Source: Rothia aeria
GTDB lineage: Bacteria > Actinomycetota > Actinomycetes > Actinomycetales > Micrococcaceae
Assembly (NCBI GenBank): GCA_002355935.1
Contig: AP017895.1
Coordinates: 868,001 to 932,000 of the forward strand
Direction of reading: 5' to 3'
Length of the DNA: 64,000 bases
Under the pieces are notes generated by a model. The model did no database searches, had not been told where the DNA came from, and saw nothing but the letters and a program-made list of their open reading frames with translations. Shown piece after piece: positions 31,266-39,670 of the stretch; within the stretch, counting starts at the first letter, position 1; the number at the start of each line of letters is the position of its first letter. The translations under genes and the position numbers were made by a program.

Positions 31266-32426
31266 ATGCTGAACGAGACATTAGCGCGCTACAGTGAGCT
31301 ATTCATGTATATTGCCGCGCTGATTTACACCGTGGTGTTCGTGGCGTTCACCTGGGATGTGGTGAAGAATTCGCGGGTAACCCGCCGCCTGGAGGGTGCC
31401 GCGGCGCCTCGTGAGGCGGAGTTAGAGGAGGAACAGGCGGCTGAGCCTGTTACCGCGGGCGCGGCCAGCTCCGTTGCGGGTGCGGAGAAAACCGGCGGGA
31501 AAACCGCCGCGAAGTCGTCGGTTAAGATGAGTGCGAAAGCCACCCGTGTTGAGCGCACCGGCGGCGCTGAGACCGGCACGGGCGAGCGGGGCGCCGGGTA
31601 CCGGGGCGCGGCGGCACGCGCGCTTGAGGGCCATGTGGCGGACTCATCAATGCTGTACACGGGCCAGAGCCGCCCGGCGGCGCGCATCGCCGTGATCGTT
31701 ATGCTGATGGGGGCGTTGGTGCACGCGGCGGCGGTTATTATGCGCGGCGTGGCTGCGCAGCGTGTGCCCTGGGGGAACATGTACGAGTTCTGCACCACGG
31801 GCGCGCTGGTGGTGGTGGCCGTGTACCTGGTGGCGCTGATTTTCCGTGACCTGCGGTTCGTGGGCACGCTCGTGTCTGGGCTGGCGCTGATTATGATGTG
31901 CGCCGCCACCATTAGTTTCGCCACCCCCGTGGGGCACCTGAAACCGGCGTTGCAGAGCTACTGGCTGGTGATTCACGTGTCGATTGCGGTGCTTGCCTCC
32001 GGGGTGTTTACGATTACGTTCGCGATGGCGGTGCTGCAGCTGGTGCAGACCCGCCGCGAGCAGCGCATCCTGAACGGTAAATCGGGCGGGTGGGCGTTTA
32101 TGCGCCTGGTTCCGAGCGCCCAGGCTCTTGAGAATTTTGCGTTCCGCCTGAACGCTTTGGCGTTTGTGATGTGGACGTTCACGCTTGCCGCTGGCGCTAT
32201 TTGGGCGAGCCAGGCGTGGGGCCGCTACTGGGGCTGGGACACTAAAGAGGTGTGGACTTTCGTGATCTGGGTGGTGTACGCGGCGTATCTGCATGCGCGT
32301 GCAACCCGTGGCTGGGCTGGCCCGCGTTCGGCGTGGCTGTCTATTATCGGCTATTTGTGCATTATTTTTAATTTCACGGTGGTGAACATTTTCTTCTCGG
32401 GCCTGCACTCGTATTCGGGGCTGTAA
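31266..32426 (+). CDS. ccsB: Cytochrome c biogenesis protein CcsB (CcsA/ResC family)
   Basis: Haem-handling partner of ResB. 386 residues. After helix 1 comes a cytoplasmic Ala/Glu/Lys-rich insert of about 90 residues (~40-130). The remaining helices carry the family motifs GNMYEFCTTG and the tryptophan-rich haem motif WGRYWGWDTKEVWTF, plus conserved histidines (GHLKP, VIHVSIAV, AYLHAR, FSGLHSY). It completes the TlpA-CcdA-ResB-CcsB operon. Confidence 0.93.
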   Translation: MLNETLARYSELFMYIAALIYTVVFVAFTWDVVKNSRVTRRLEGAAAPREAELEEEQAAEPVTAGAASSVAGAEKTGGKTAAKSSVKMSAKATRVERTGGAETGTGERGAGYRGAAARALEGHVADSSMLYTGQSRPAARIAVIVMLMGALVHAAAVIMRGVAAQRVPWGNMYEFCTTGALVVVAVYLVALIFRDLRFVGTLVSGLALIMMCAATISFATPVGHLKPALQSYWLVIHVSIAVLASGVFTITFAMAVLQLVQTRREQRILNGKSGGWAFMRLVPSAQALENFAFRLNALAFVMWTFTLAAGAIWASQAWGRYWGWDTKEVWTFVIWVVYAAYLHARATRGWAGPRSAWLSIIGYLCIIFNFTVVNIFFSGLHSYSGL

Positions 32427-32680
32427 ACCCGCCCCGTAGAACTGCCTGCGTCCCTGTGCCTGTGCGCGCCGCAGCGGCCTAAAGCTAACACGCAGCCACA
32501 AACGGTTCAGCCATAAACATGTGCTGGTGCAGCCAGCCCAGGGAACGTGACGATAGGGGGCCGCCCACAGTATGTAGACGCTTTCCCGCCAGGGAAGCGA
32601 GGGCAAGCGCACACAGTGGGGGAGTGCCTGAGGTTACCCGGGGAGCTGCCCAGTGGTTGATGGTGTCTGCCAGGCCGGGG

Positions 32681-33082
32681 CTATTTCTCGCCGTCAGTGT
32701 CGTCTGTGGCGTCGTCGCGGGATTCTTGCCGCTGCCTGTCTCGTTTTTGCCGTTCTGCTTTGGCTTTGAGCCAGCGCAGGTACTCTTCATCGTCGTCGGG
32801 GGCTTTCGGCGCGGGAGGCACAGCACCCCGCCTGCCTTTCAAACCCCGGCCCGTGTCCGCAGCGGGCGGCTGCTCGGCTGCACTTTTTTCGCTGCGGGCC
32901 CTGCCGAAGAACAACCAGAAAACCGGCCCCACAACGGGGAAGAAGATGATGACAATAATCCACAGCCACTTGGGGAGGGTGCGCGCATCGGCGGCCGGTG
33001 TGCGGGCGGCATCCAGCAGGGTGTACAGGCTCAACCCAATCACCAGCGCGAACGCGCCGATTATCATCATCGCTCGTGTCAT
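32681..33082 (-). CDS. PLDc_N-domain membrane protein
   Basis: 133 residues. Two helices (MIIGAFALVIGLSLYTLLDAA and PKWLWIIVIIFFPVVGPVFWLFFGR) form the PLDc_N (phospholipase D nuclease N-terminal) pattern with its P-x-W-x-W and P-V-V-G motifs. No catalytic HKD motif is present, as is normal for stand-alone members. The tail is highly charged and ends DDTDGEK. Function unknown. Confidence 0.8.
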   Translation of the reverse strand: MTRAMMIIGAFALVIGLSLYTLLDAARTPAADARTLPKWLWIIVIIFFPVVGPVFWLFFGRARSEKSAAEQPPAADTGRGLKGRRGAVPPAPKAPDDDEEYLRWLKAKAERQKRDRQRQESRDDATDDTDGEK

Positions 33083-33142
33083 GCTCTAAGTCTGCCACAG
33101 GAATCTTGGGGGCGCATCCATGCTGCGGCTAGACTGGTGGGT

Positions 33143-33490
33143 ATGAACTTCTTCAAGTACACCCTGGTGCGTTTCGGCTTGCTCGTGTTCTTCTTCTACC
33201 TGTATGAGCTGCTGGGGGCTGGGATTCTCGTCTCGGGGGGTTGCGCGATTGTTTCGGCTTTTGCGGTGGCGTATATTTTCTTTCCGCGTCTGCACGCGGC
33301 CGCCAGCCAGGATACGGCCCGGTTTTTTAAGCGCACCCCCAAGGTGAAAAATAAGGAAGAAGAGGAAAACCGCGCCATTGAGGATGAGCTGGTGGAGTCG
33401 CAGAAAAAGAATCTGGGGAAGACTTCTAAACAGCTCCCGGCCTCTGCATACGTGACGGGCCGGGCCCGCCGCGTCCTTGCCAGCAGGTAG
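33143..33490 (+). CDS. DUF4229-like small membrane protein
   Basis: 115 residues with ATG at 33143. The N-terminus FKYTLVRFGLLVFFFYLYELL and the second helix GGCAIVSAFAVAYIFFP match the pattern of actinobacterial DUF4229 proteins. The C-terminal half is charged and helical (KEEEENRAIEDEL). The open frame extends much further upstream, but that part overlaps the PLDc_N gene and is not protein-like. Divergent from the PLDc_N gene. Confidence 0.75.
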   Translation: MNFFKYTLVRFGLLVFFFYLYELLGAGILVSGGCAIVSAFAVAYIFFPRLHAAASQDTARFFKRTPKVKNKEEEENRAIEDELVESQKKNLGKTSKQLPASAYVTGRARRVLASR

Positions 33491-33525
33491 TGTGTACCCG
33501 CTGCTGCGCCCAGTCCACAGCACAC

Positions 33526-33572
33526 GCAGAAGGCCAGGTCTCTTATTCTGCTTAGAGAACCTAGCCTTCTGC
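33526..33572. terminator. Hairpin between convergent genes
   Basis: GCAGAAGGC (33526-33534) pairs with GCCTTCTGC (33564-33572), with partial pairing inside. It sits between the DUF4229-like gene and the minus-strand aminotransferase. Confidence 0.6.
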
Positions 33573-33587
33573 GGACGGTGCGCCAGC

Positions 33588-34508
33588 CTACCCCTGTGCC
33601 AGGTATTCCAAGAACTGGTGGGTCAGCTGCGCATCGTGCGCCAGGGCGGTCCCGTTAAGCCGTGTGACGGGTGCGAGCAGCCGCACCGAGGATGAGAGCC
33701 ACACCCCGTCAGATTCAAAGAGGTCCTGCGGGTACAGCGGGCCGTAGCCCAGCTCCCAGCCGTCGCGCCTGGCCGCCTCAAAAATAGCGCCCTGTGTGGT
33801 GCCGGGCAGTATCCCGTGGTTCGGTTCGGGGGTGTACAGCATTTTCTTCCCGTGCTCAATGCGCGCCATGAGCACCGATGAGGTTGCCCCTTCCAGAATG
33901 CGGCGGTTGTCGGTCATAAAAATCGCGTCGTCCGCGCCGTGGGAGTGAACGTACCGCAGCACCGCCATATTCACCGCGTATGAGAGGGTTTTCGCGCCCG
34001 CCAGCAGCCACGGGTATGCGGTGTTGTCGGCGGGGTCGTGCCCGCGCGGCAGCAGCATGGCCTTCACCCCGTTCTGCCGCTGGTTCACGGTAGTTTCGGG
34101 TACCGGGGACGCGATTAGCAGCGTGTACGGCCCGGCGGGCATTCCCGCAGAGGCATGCGGCAGCCCGCGCGAGATAATGATTTTGACGATATGCTCTTCG
34201 CCGATTTCCGTGTGGGCGCCGGGCACGGCCTGGTCGAGGAGGCTCGCCAGCGCCTCCCGCAGCTGGTGCAGGTCGGGTTTGGGCAGGTCGAGCATACGCG
34301 CGGAAGATTCAAACCGGGTGAGGTGCATATCAAGTTTTCGCACCCGCCGATTGACGGCGAGCATGGTCTCAAAAACGCCGTCACCACGGGTAAATCCTTG
34401 GTCTTCCACGCCGATAAGCGGCTGGGCGGGGTCTACAGCAACGCCTTGCGGGTTCTCTGAATTTAGGAGTATCACGGAACTAGTCATGTTTCCAGTGTAG
34501 TGGCTCAC
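33588..34508 (-). CDS. pabC: PLP class IV aminotransferase, probable aminodeoxychorismate lyase
   Basis: 306 residues of fold-type IV. Key motifs: DQGFTRGDGVFETM (substrate side), LLAGAKTLSYAVNM with the PLP lysine, and ILEGATSSVLM before PGTTQGAIFEAA. The class includes 4-amino-4-deoxychorismate lyase (folate synthesis) and branched-chain aminotransferases; length and the GDGVFET pattern favour the lyase. The GTG start overlaps the stop of the upstream gene as GTGA, suggesting translational coupling. ATG at 34487 is an alternative. Confidence 0.8.
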   Translation of the reverse strand: MSHYTGNMTSSVILLNSENPQGVAVDPAQPLIGVEDQGFTRGDGVFETMLAVNRRVRKLDMHLTRFESSARMLDLPKPDLHQLREALASLLDQAVPGAHTEIGEEHIVKIIISRGLPHASAGMPAGPYTLLIASPVPETTVNQRQNGVKAMLLPRGHDPADNTAYPWLLAGAKTLSYAVNMAVLRYVHSHGADDAIFMTDNRRILEGATSSVLMARIEHGKKMLYTPEPNHGILPGTTQGAIFEAARRDGWELGYGPLYPQDLFESDGVWLSSSVRLLAPVTRLNGTALAHDAQLTHQFLEYLAQG

Positions 34509-34929
34509 GTGCCTTCACAGCAGTGTACGCCGAGCGGGCCCAGCTCCCAGGTGGCGTTTTCGGCGATAAAGTATATGTCTGCTTCGGCGATGTCCTCGAA
34601 GGTTTCGGGGTTGTCGTTGTCCCCTCGATGTCGAGCCCGATTTTGCCGTCCCGTTCGAGAACATGAACTCCGCTGCATATGCTGATGAACGGGCCTTGCA
34701 CCCGGTAGTCCGAAATATCTTCCAGGGTTACGGTGACGTACCGCCAGACGTCGTCGGTAGCGGCCTTCTCCCAGCCGCCGTCTACATGGTTCCGGTCCAC
34801 CGCGCAGAATCGCAGACGAACAGCTGTTCCCTTTGCATAGGTTATGGTGATCGAATCCAGCCAGCAGTCGTAGAAGTGGTTGAACCGTTTGATGATCTCT
34901 GCACTTGTGAGGTTTTCGTTAGTGCTCAC
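34505..34929 (-). CDS. Hypothetical protein coupled to the pabC-like gene (one frame break)
   Basis: About 141 residues after restoring one base in C4 34621-34624. The end then reads DNDNPETFEDIAEADIYFIAENATWELGPLGVHCCEGT. Small soluble alpha/beta-looking protein (FYDCWLDSITITYAKG, VDRNHVDGGWEKA). I recognise no family. Its size and composition resemble small immunity or adaptor proteins, but that is a guess. Confidence 0.6.
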
Positions 34930-34989
34930 GGTCAGCCTCCTTAAAATCTTAGGATTTATCAGGATACCAGCAGCTAGGGTGATTACGAG

Positions 34990-35052
34990 GAGAAGCGGAT
35001 TTTCGCTCGAAAAGGTGATATTTTCTCATCTTCTCGGCAAAACCCGCTTCTC
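34990..35052 (-). terminator. Terminator downstream of the MFS gene
   Basis: Long imperfect stem with ends GAGAAGCGG (34990-34998) and CCGCTTCTC (35044-35052), continuing inwards through A/T-rich pairs. It is placed just after the minus-strand transporter gene. Confidence 0.65.
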
Positions 35053-35091
35053 ACGCATCAGCGTGTTAACACGTGCAATGTAAGGAGAGGG

Positions 35092-36350
35092 CTAGTGCCC
35101 GCCCGCGCCGCCGTCTGCCGCGTAGTCGGAGTCTTTGCGTGGGGTTGAGAAGAGGGTGATCCCGGTCAGTACCGCAAACCCCAGAATTGAGAACGCCATC
35201 GGCAGGTAGGCGCCCTCACCGCCCAGCGACACTAAGGGCGCCGCAACCCCGCCCAGAAGCGCCTGAATCGTGCCCATCACAGCGGATGCGCTGCCCGCCA
35301 TGTGGCGTGCCTCGTTCAGTGCCAGCGCCGAGGCGTTACCGAACACCAGGCCCACCGAGCAGGTGAGGCAGAACAGCAGAACCAGGGTGGGCCACAGCGA
35401 AATCCCAATGAGGAACGAACCGGTGAGCAGCACCGAAACAACCAGCAGGGCGCTCACACCAACATTCACGATGGTGCGCTGGGCGACCTTCCCCACCAGC
35501 GCAGTCGCCAGCGAGCTCATGGCCACAATGCCCAGGGAGTTCACACCGAACGCGAGAGTGTACTGCCCGGCGTCAAGCCCCAGGATTTTCTGCAGCACAA
35601 AGGTTGAGCCCGAAATATACGAGAAGAGCGCCCCGAACGCGAAGCACATGGTCAGTGAGAACCCATGTACCGGCGGATCCTGAATACTTTAGGGATTTCG
35701 GAGTACACGCTCAGCGCGGTGCCTTGGTAGCGTTTTTCGGCGGGCAGGGTTTCACGCAGAATAAAGATGACGGCGAGCATAAGGGCACCGGTAATAACAG
35801 TCAGCACGTTAAACACTGAACGCCACGTACCCCATGAGAGCACCCACCCGCCGAAGAGCGGCGCCAGCACGGGGGCGAACCCGTTAATCATCATCATGAT
35901 GCCCATGAGCTTGGCGGTGGCCAGCCCCTTCGTGGTGTCGGCGACGATGGAGCGGGCCAGTACCGCGCCAACTGAGCCGCTGAAGCCCATCAGAAAACGT
36001 GCCGCAATGAACACCTCAATGGTGGGGGAGAAGGCGCATAGCGCCGTGGCGGCGAAGCACACGGCTGAGCCGATCAGCAGCGGGGAGCGGCGGCCGGTTT
36101 TATCGGAGAGCGGGCCGATTATAAGCTGCCCGAGCGCCATGCCAACCATGAAGGCGCTGAGGGTCATGGAGGCGGCGGCCTCGGTGGTGTGCAGCTCCTC
36201 GGCAATGGTCGGCAGAGAGGCGATATACATGTCGATGCCCAGCGGGGCGATGGCGGTGAGCGCCGCCAGGGTGACAATAGTTGCCGGGGAAAGCCCGAAT
36301 GAGGGCTTCGCGTGGTTGGGGTGCTGAGTATTGGTCTGTGACGTAGACAC
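35092..36350 (-). CDS. Bcr/CflA-family MFS drug efflux transporter (one frame break)
   Basis: Inner-membrane proton-coupled exporter of small molecules. About 419 residues after restoring one base in CCC 35662-35664; the join reads RYMGFSLTMCFAFGALF. The first half has APLGIDMYIASLPTIAEEL, typical of the Bcr/CflA group, and the MFS loop motif GPLSDKTGRR. The ARFLMGFSGSVGAVLARSIV helix is also typical. About twelve hydrophobic segments in all. Substrate unknown. Confidence 0.87.
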
Positions 36351-36543
36351 TGGTGTACTGTATGCTTTCTAAATTTTGGGGATGCGTAACGGCGCCGGGG
36401 CCTGCCTGCTGCTTCGTGGGGCGGGCGGGTGCACCCGGCTAGAAACGCACTCATCCAGTCTAGCGGCGGTCACTCATGCACCGTAAGCCAGTGGATGCGT
36501 GACCTGCACCTCTTCCGGCGTGGGGGTAGAGGGCGGAACCAGC

Positions 36544-37143
36544 CTAAGCCGGTTCGCTACCCGGTGCGGTACACCCAGTTGGGCCCTCAGCCCAGCCGGG
36601 GCTGGTGATGTAGTACGAGCCGTAATCCTCGAATAGTTGTTCTTCTTGCGCGGCCCACATGTTCCAGTAGGGCCGGTAGGTTTCCCCGTCGCGCGCCATC
36701 GCCCGCTCATACCGCACCCCGGTATCGGCCTGCACCAGCACACCGTAGTTGAACGCCCCGCAGAGCGCACCCACCCCTTCGCACACGATCACCGGCGCGG
36801 CATCCGGGGGCACAGTGACTGGTGAGGCCGGGCGGTTCTGCTCCCAATCCCAGGGGGTGTAGCTGCCGGGCGTGTGCTCGGCCAGGCTGGCGCTGAGCCG
36901 CACCCACTGCTCCACTCCGGCCTCCAGACCGTCCCAGCCGGGGTACATGTTCTCAAGGGATAGCTCCAGCACCGTCAGCGGCCCGCCCTGCGCCGGGTGC
37001 TGCCGCAGGGTGGCGGCAAGGCGCCGCGCGAGAGTGGTTTTACCGCTGCCGCTGCGCCCGTCCACAGCAATAATGTACGGGCGCGGGCCGCTGACGATGC
37101 GGGGCAGCAAATCATCCGTGAGGCCCCGGAACTGGTCGCTCAC
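36544..37143 (-). CDS. P-loop kinase (uridine kinase-like)
   Basis: 199 residues with Walker A GRSGSGKTTLARRLA and PYIIAVDG before it. An ELSLENMYPGWDGLEAG segment resembles the substrate region of uridine-kinase-like proteins, and the second half has VIVCEGVGAL. Possible products range from uridine kinase to an uncharacterised nucleoside or sugar kinase. It overlaps the phosphatase gene upstream by 4 nt, so the two are coupled. Confidence 0.7.
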   Translation of the reverse strand: MSDQFRGLTDDLLPRIVSGPRPYIIAVDGRSGSGKTTLARRLAATLRQHPAQGGPLTVLELSLENMYPGWDGLEAGVEQWVRLSASLAEHTPGSYTPWDWEQNRPASPVTVPPDAAPVIVCEGVGALCGAFNYGVLVQADTGVRYERAMARDGETYRPYWNMWAAQEEQLFEDYGSYYITSPGWAEGPTGCTAPGSEPA

Positions 37144-37630
37144 GCGGCGTCGCCCTCGGCGGCAAGACCCGCGATTAGTGCCCGCGCCGCGGTGTCGATA
37201 AGCTCGGTCGTGTATTCGAAGTCGCGCATCTGCCCATACCAGGGGTCGTAGATGCCCAGTTCGTTCAGGTTTTTACCCGCCATGGCGGGGTCGAAGGAGC
37301 GCATCATACGGATTTTGGCTTTGTCGTCCTCGGTGCGCGCAAGCTGTTTCAGGTGCAGGTAGTGCGGGGTGTCCATCGCCAGAATCAGGTCGTAGCGGTC
37401 AAAGTCTTCAGCAACGAATCTGGATGCGCGGTGCCCGCTGGGGTCGATGCCGCGCGCGGTGAGTATGCGGCCGGCGCGGGTGTCGATGGGGTTGCCGATT
37501 TCGTAGTCCGTGATAGCGGAGGACGCGACCTCAACCTCAAGCCCCGCCTGGCGCGCGTGCTCACGAATCAGGTACTCGCCCACGGGGAGCGGCAAATATT
37601 TCCGGTGCAGACAGTCATGATGCGGTACAT
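37140..37630 (-). CDS. Low-molecular-weight protein tyrosine phosphatase (one frame break)
   Basis: About 163 residues after restoring one base in G4 37584-37587. The start then reads MYRIMTVCTGNICRSPVGEYL, which supplies the catalytic P-loop C-x5-R. The general acid aspartate is in the GIYDPWYGQ motif near the C-terminus. LILAMDTPHYLHL is also typical. Without the restored base the catalytic loop would be lost. ATG at 37618 is an alternative start. Confidence 0.88.
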
Positions 37631-37704
37631 AGTTTTAAGTGTATGCCAGCGGCACCGGAAAGGCAGCGGTATGAGGGCTGCCTGCCGAAGCGTCGTTTCT
37701 ATTC

Positions 37705-37761
37705 AGAAGAGTTTTTTGCATTCAGAAGAGCTTATCGCTTCTGAATGCAAAAAAATCTTCT
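37705..37761 (-). terminator. Strong hairpin with A/T tracts
   Basis: TTTTTTGCATTCAGAAG (37712-37728) pairs with CTTCTGAATGCAAAAAA (37738-37754), extended by AGAAGA/TCTTCT. It lies just downstream of the minus-strand gene 37786-38316. Confidence 0.8.
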
Positions 37762-37785
37762 AGATAGGCAGGCAAGTTTTGGCTT

Positions 37786-38316
37786 TTACACCTCAAAACG
37801 GGTTTTAGCCTCGCGCAAGTACGCCTCCCACAGAGCATAAAGTTTGTCGATGTTCTCTTGACGAGTGTACGTTGAAGGGTCATAGTCGGTCGGGGGCATG
37901 TATCGCACGAATGGGGTCACGTCCTCGGGGTAGCCAAAATCGGCGTGAAGAATTTCTACCTCGCCCAGCGGGTCGTCAAAGTTCTTGCGGTGCTCATACA
38001 CATGTTTGAGCAGCAGGTACAGCCAGAGTGCGTGGCGGGGGTCGGTGCTTCCGGGGTCGGGGTCGGTGAGTTCAGGGGAGTCTTCGTGTTGCGCGAGTTC
38101 GGCCAGAATCCCATCAATCCGGTAGGTGTGGTCGGGTTTGCACTGGTAGAGCTCGTATTCCAGGTCGCTGGAGTCTTCCTTCAGCCGGTCGGAGGCATAC
38201 CGCAGAATGTCTGCGCGGCTGATGTATCCCTGCGCGAGTCCCCAGCGTAAACCCTGCCAGGTGAGGGCACTCTTTCTGATACCTTCATAGCCTATGTAAT
38301 ACGTGCCCAGCATCAT
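37786..38316 (-). CDS. Hypothetical soluble protein (possibly DUF2247-like)
   Basis: About 176 residues from the ATG at 38316, which has GGGAGGTGA upstream; the frame opens at 38346 but the ribosome site favours the inner start. Features: TWQGLRWGLAQGYISRADILRYA, WLYLLLKHVYEHR and FVRYMPPTDYDP. The overall pattern reminds me of DUF2247, but I cannot confirm it. No membrane segment. Confidence 0.6.
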   Translation of the reverse strand: MMLGTYYIGYEGIRKSALTWQGLRWGLAQGYISRADILRYASDRLKEDSSDLEYELYQCKPDHTYRIDGILAELAQHEDSPELTDPDPGSTDPRHALWLYLLLKHVYEHRKNFDDPLGEVEILHADFGYPEDVTPFVRYMPPTDYDPSTYTRQENIDKLYALWEAYLREAKTRFEV

Positions 38317-38409
38317 AGCGTTCACCTCCCATCTTTGTAGCCCCACGAATAACGCAGCATCTGGCGTATTACCTAACCCGAGAGGGTGGGCGATACCCCT
38401 AAAGGTGCA

Positions 38410-38625
38410 TTATTTGAGTGAGTCCTGTGACGTACCCGAAGAATCCTGCCCTGGCGCGGAATTATCCTTCAGCTTGGGCCAGAAAATGTAGGTGAATATG
38501 GCGCAGATGGTTGCAACAGCCGCGCCTGCCGCGAACCCCCGCCCGGCGCCAAAACCACCGAACAGGAGAGTGCCAATCGGCAGGGCGAACATGAACACGA
38601 TAACGGAAGTGTAGTAGCGGGTCAT
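38410..38625 (-). CDS. Small two-helix membrane protein
   Basis: 71 residues: TSVIVFMFALPIGTLLFGGF and GFAAGAAVATICAIFTYIFWP, followed by a charged Ser/Asp tail. AAGAAAG lies upstream of the ATG. Family unknown. Confidence 0.55.
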   Translation of the reverse strand: MTRYYTSVIVFMFALPIGTLLFGGFGAGRGFAAGAAVATICAIFTYIFWPKLKDNSAPGQDSSGTSQDSLK

Positions 38626-38949
38626 GGTGATTCTTTCTTGGTGTGTGCAAGGGGGTGTTGTATGATCGGCGTTACCTCAGATGGTACTAGACATCCCGCC
38701 GCGCCGATAGCCTTAGCCGCCACTTCGGTACCATCGCATATTAGCGCTCGCCCAATATCCGCCTGTACCCTAGCTCCGAACGCACAAGCCCCAAGTGTAA
38801 TAGCCAAGGTACGTTAATTGAGGAGATCCGTCTCTGATGGTTTAGTGGATATGTTGCAAGGGAGAAGTAATAGAAATAGGTAAGTATTTTATTTATAGAA
38901 ATACTCGGGAATATGTGTCATATGTTACAATTGGAAAGAGGTGGTTTTT
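38626..38949. other. Intergenic, falling GC content
   Basis: About 320 bases with no supported gene. Base composition becomes AT-rich from about 38830, marking the left edge of a low-GC patch that continues through the next gene. Confidence 0.4.
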
Positions 38950-39659
38950 ATGGCTGTAACAATATATATTATAATATCTATTATATTTTTGGTGATAGTA
39001 ATGGCAGGTGTGGCGCGTTCTTATGTGGAGGAAGAAGATGCTCCTCAAAGGTATAGGTCACGTTGGTTTCCAAAATACTTATGGCTTATTATATCACTGT
39101 TCTTAATTCCTATTAATATAGGAACTGCTGTGTTGGTATTCGATGGGAGTGGTAGGCAGAATATATTTGCACTAATCATTTTGATGATAATTACTTGTCC
39201 AATTGTCTACACTTATCTATCGGAAGAATTTAGTTATTTTGAAGTTTACGATACATATATCATAGTTAATGATTTAGGGTATCCTAAAAGATTATATATT
39301 ATCAAGACGTGGATGGTTGGAAGTATTTAGGATATTCAAGTAGTAGCCGTTCAGAACAAATTCAGTTTTGTGGATCAAATGGTGAGTACTTATATAATTT
39401 CTATATGTATTCAGATGATAAATATGTTTCTAAGCTGCTGTCTCCAATTATTTATCGCATAGAGAAAGGTGAGTTTCCCTCTTGGGATATTCAGGAAGAA
39501 ATATATGGTAGCCTTTGTGCAGATCACCCTGAGTATGCTGCTTGTGAGACAGATGCTGAGATTGCCATTGAGTATCTAAAGCGACATCCTGCAGTATCAG
39601 GTCTTACAGGAGAGGGCACATGTGTATCGCACGATGAGGCCGAAGGCGAGAAGCAGTAA
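38950..39659 (+). CDS. Low-GC two- or three-helix membrane protein with soluble domain (one frame break)
   Basis: About 236 residues after restoring one A in the A4 run at 39286-39289; the join reads GYPKKIIYYQDVDGWKYL. Hydrophobic segments: VTIYIIISIIFLVIVMAGVA, KYLWLIISLFLIPINIGTAVLV and IFALIILMIITCPIVYTYL. A cytoplasmic PH-like region follows (FEVYDTYIIVND). The C-terminus is acidic (EIAIEYLKRHPA). GAGGTGG precedes the ATG. Codon use is strikingly AT-rich compared with neighbours, suggesting acquisition by transfer. Function unknown. Confidence 0.65.
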
Positions 39660-39670
39660 TATTTTAGGTA

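Noticed and set aside
32519-33142. N-terminal extension of the DUF4229-like frame
   Set aside because: It overlaps the minus-strand PLDc_N gene, is Pro/Arg/Gly-rich without domain character, and the ATG at 33143 gives a normal family length.
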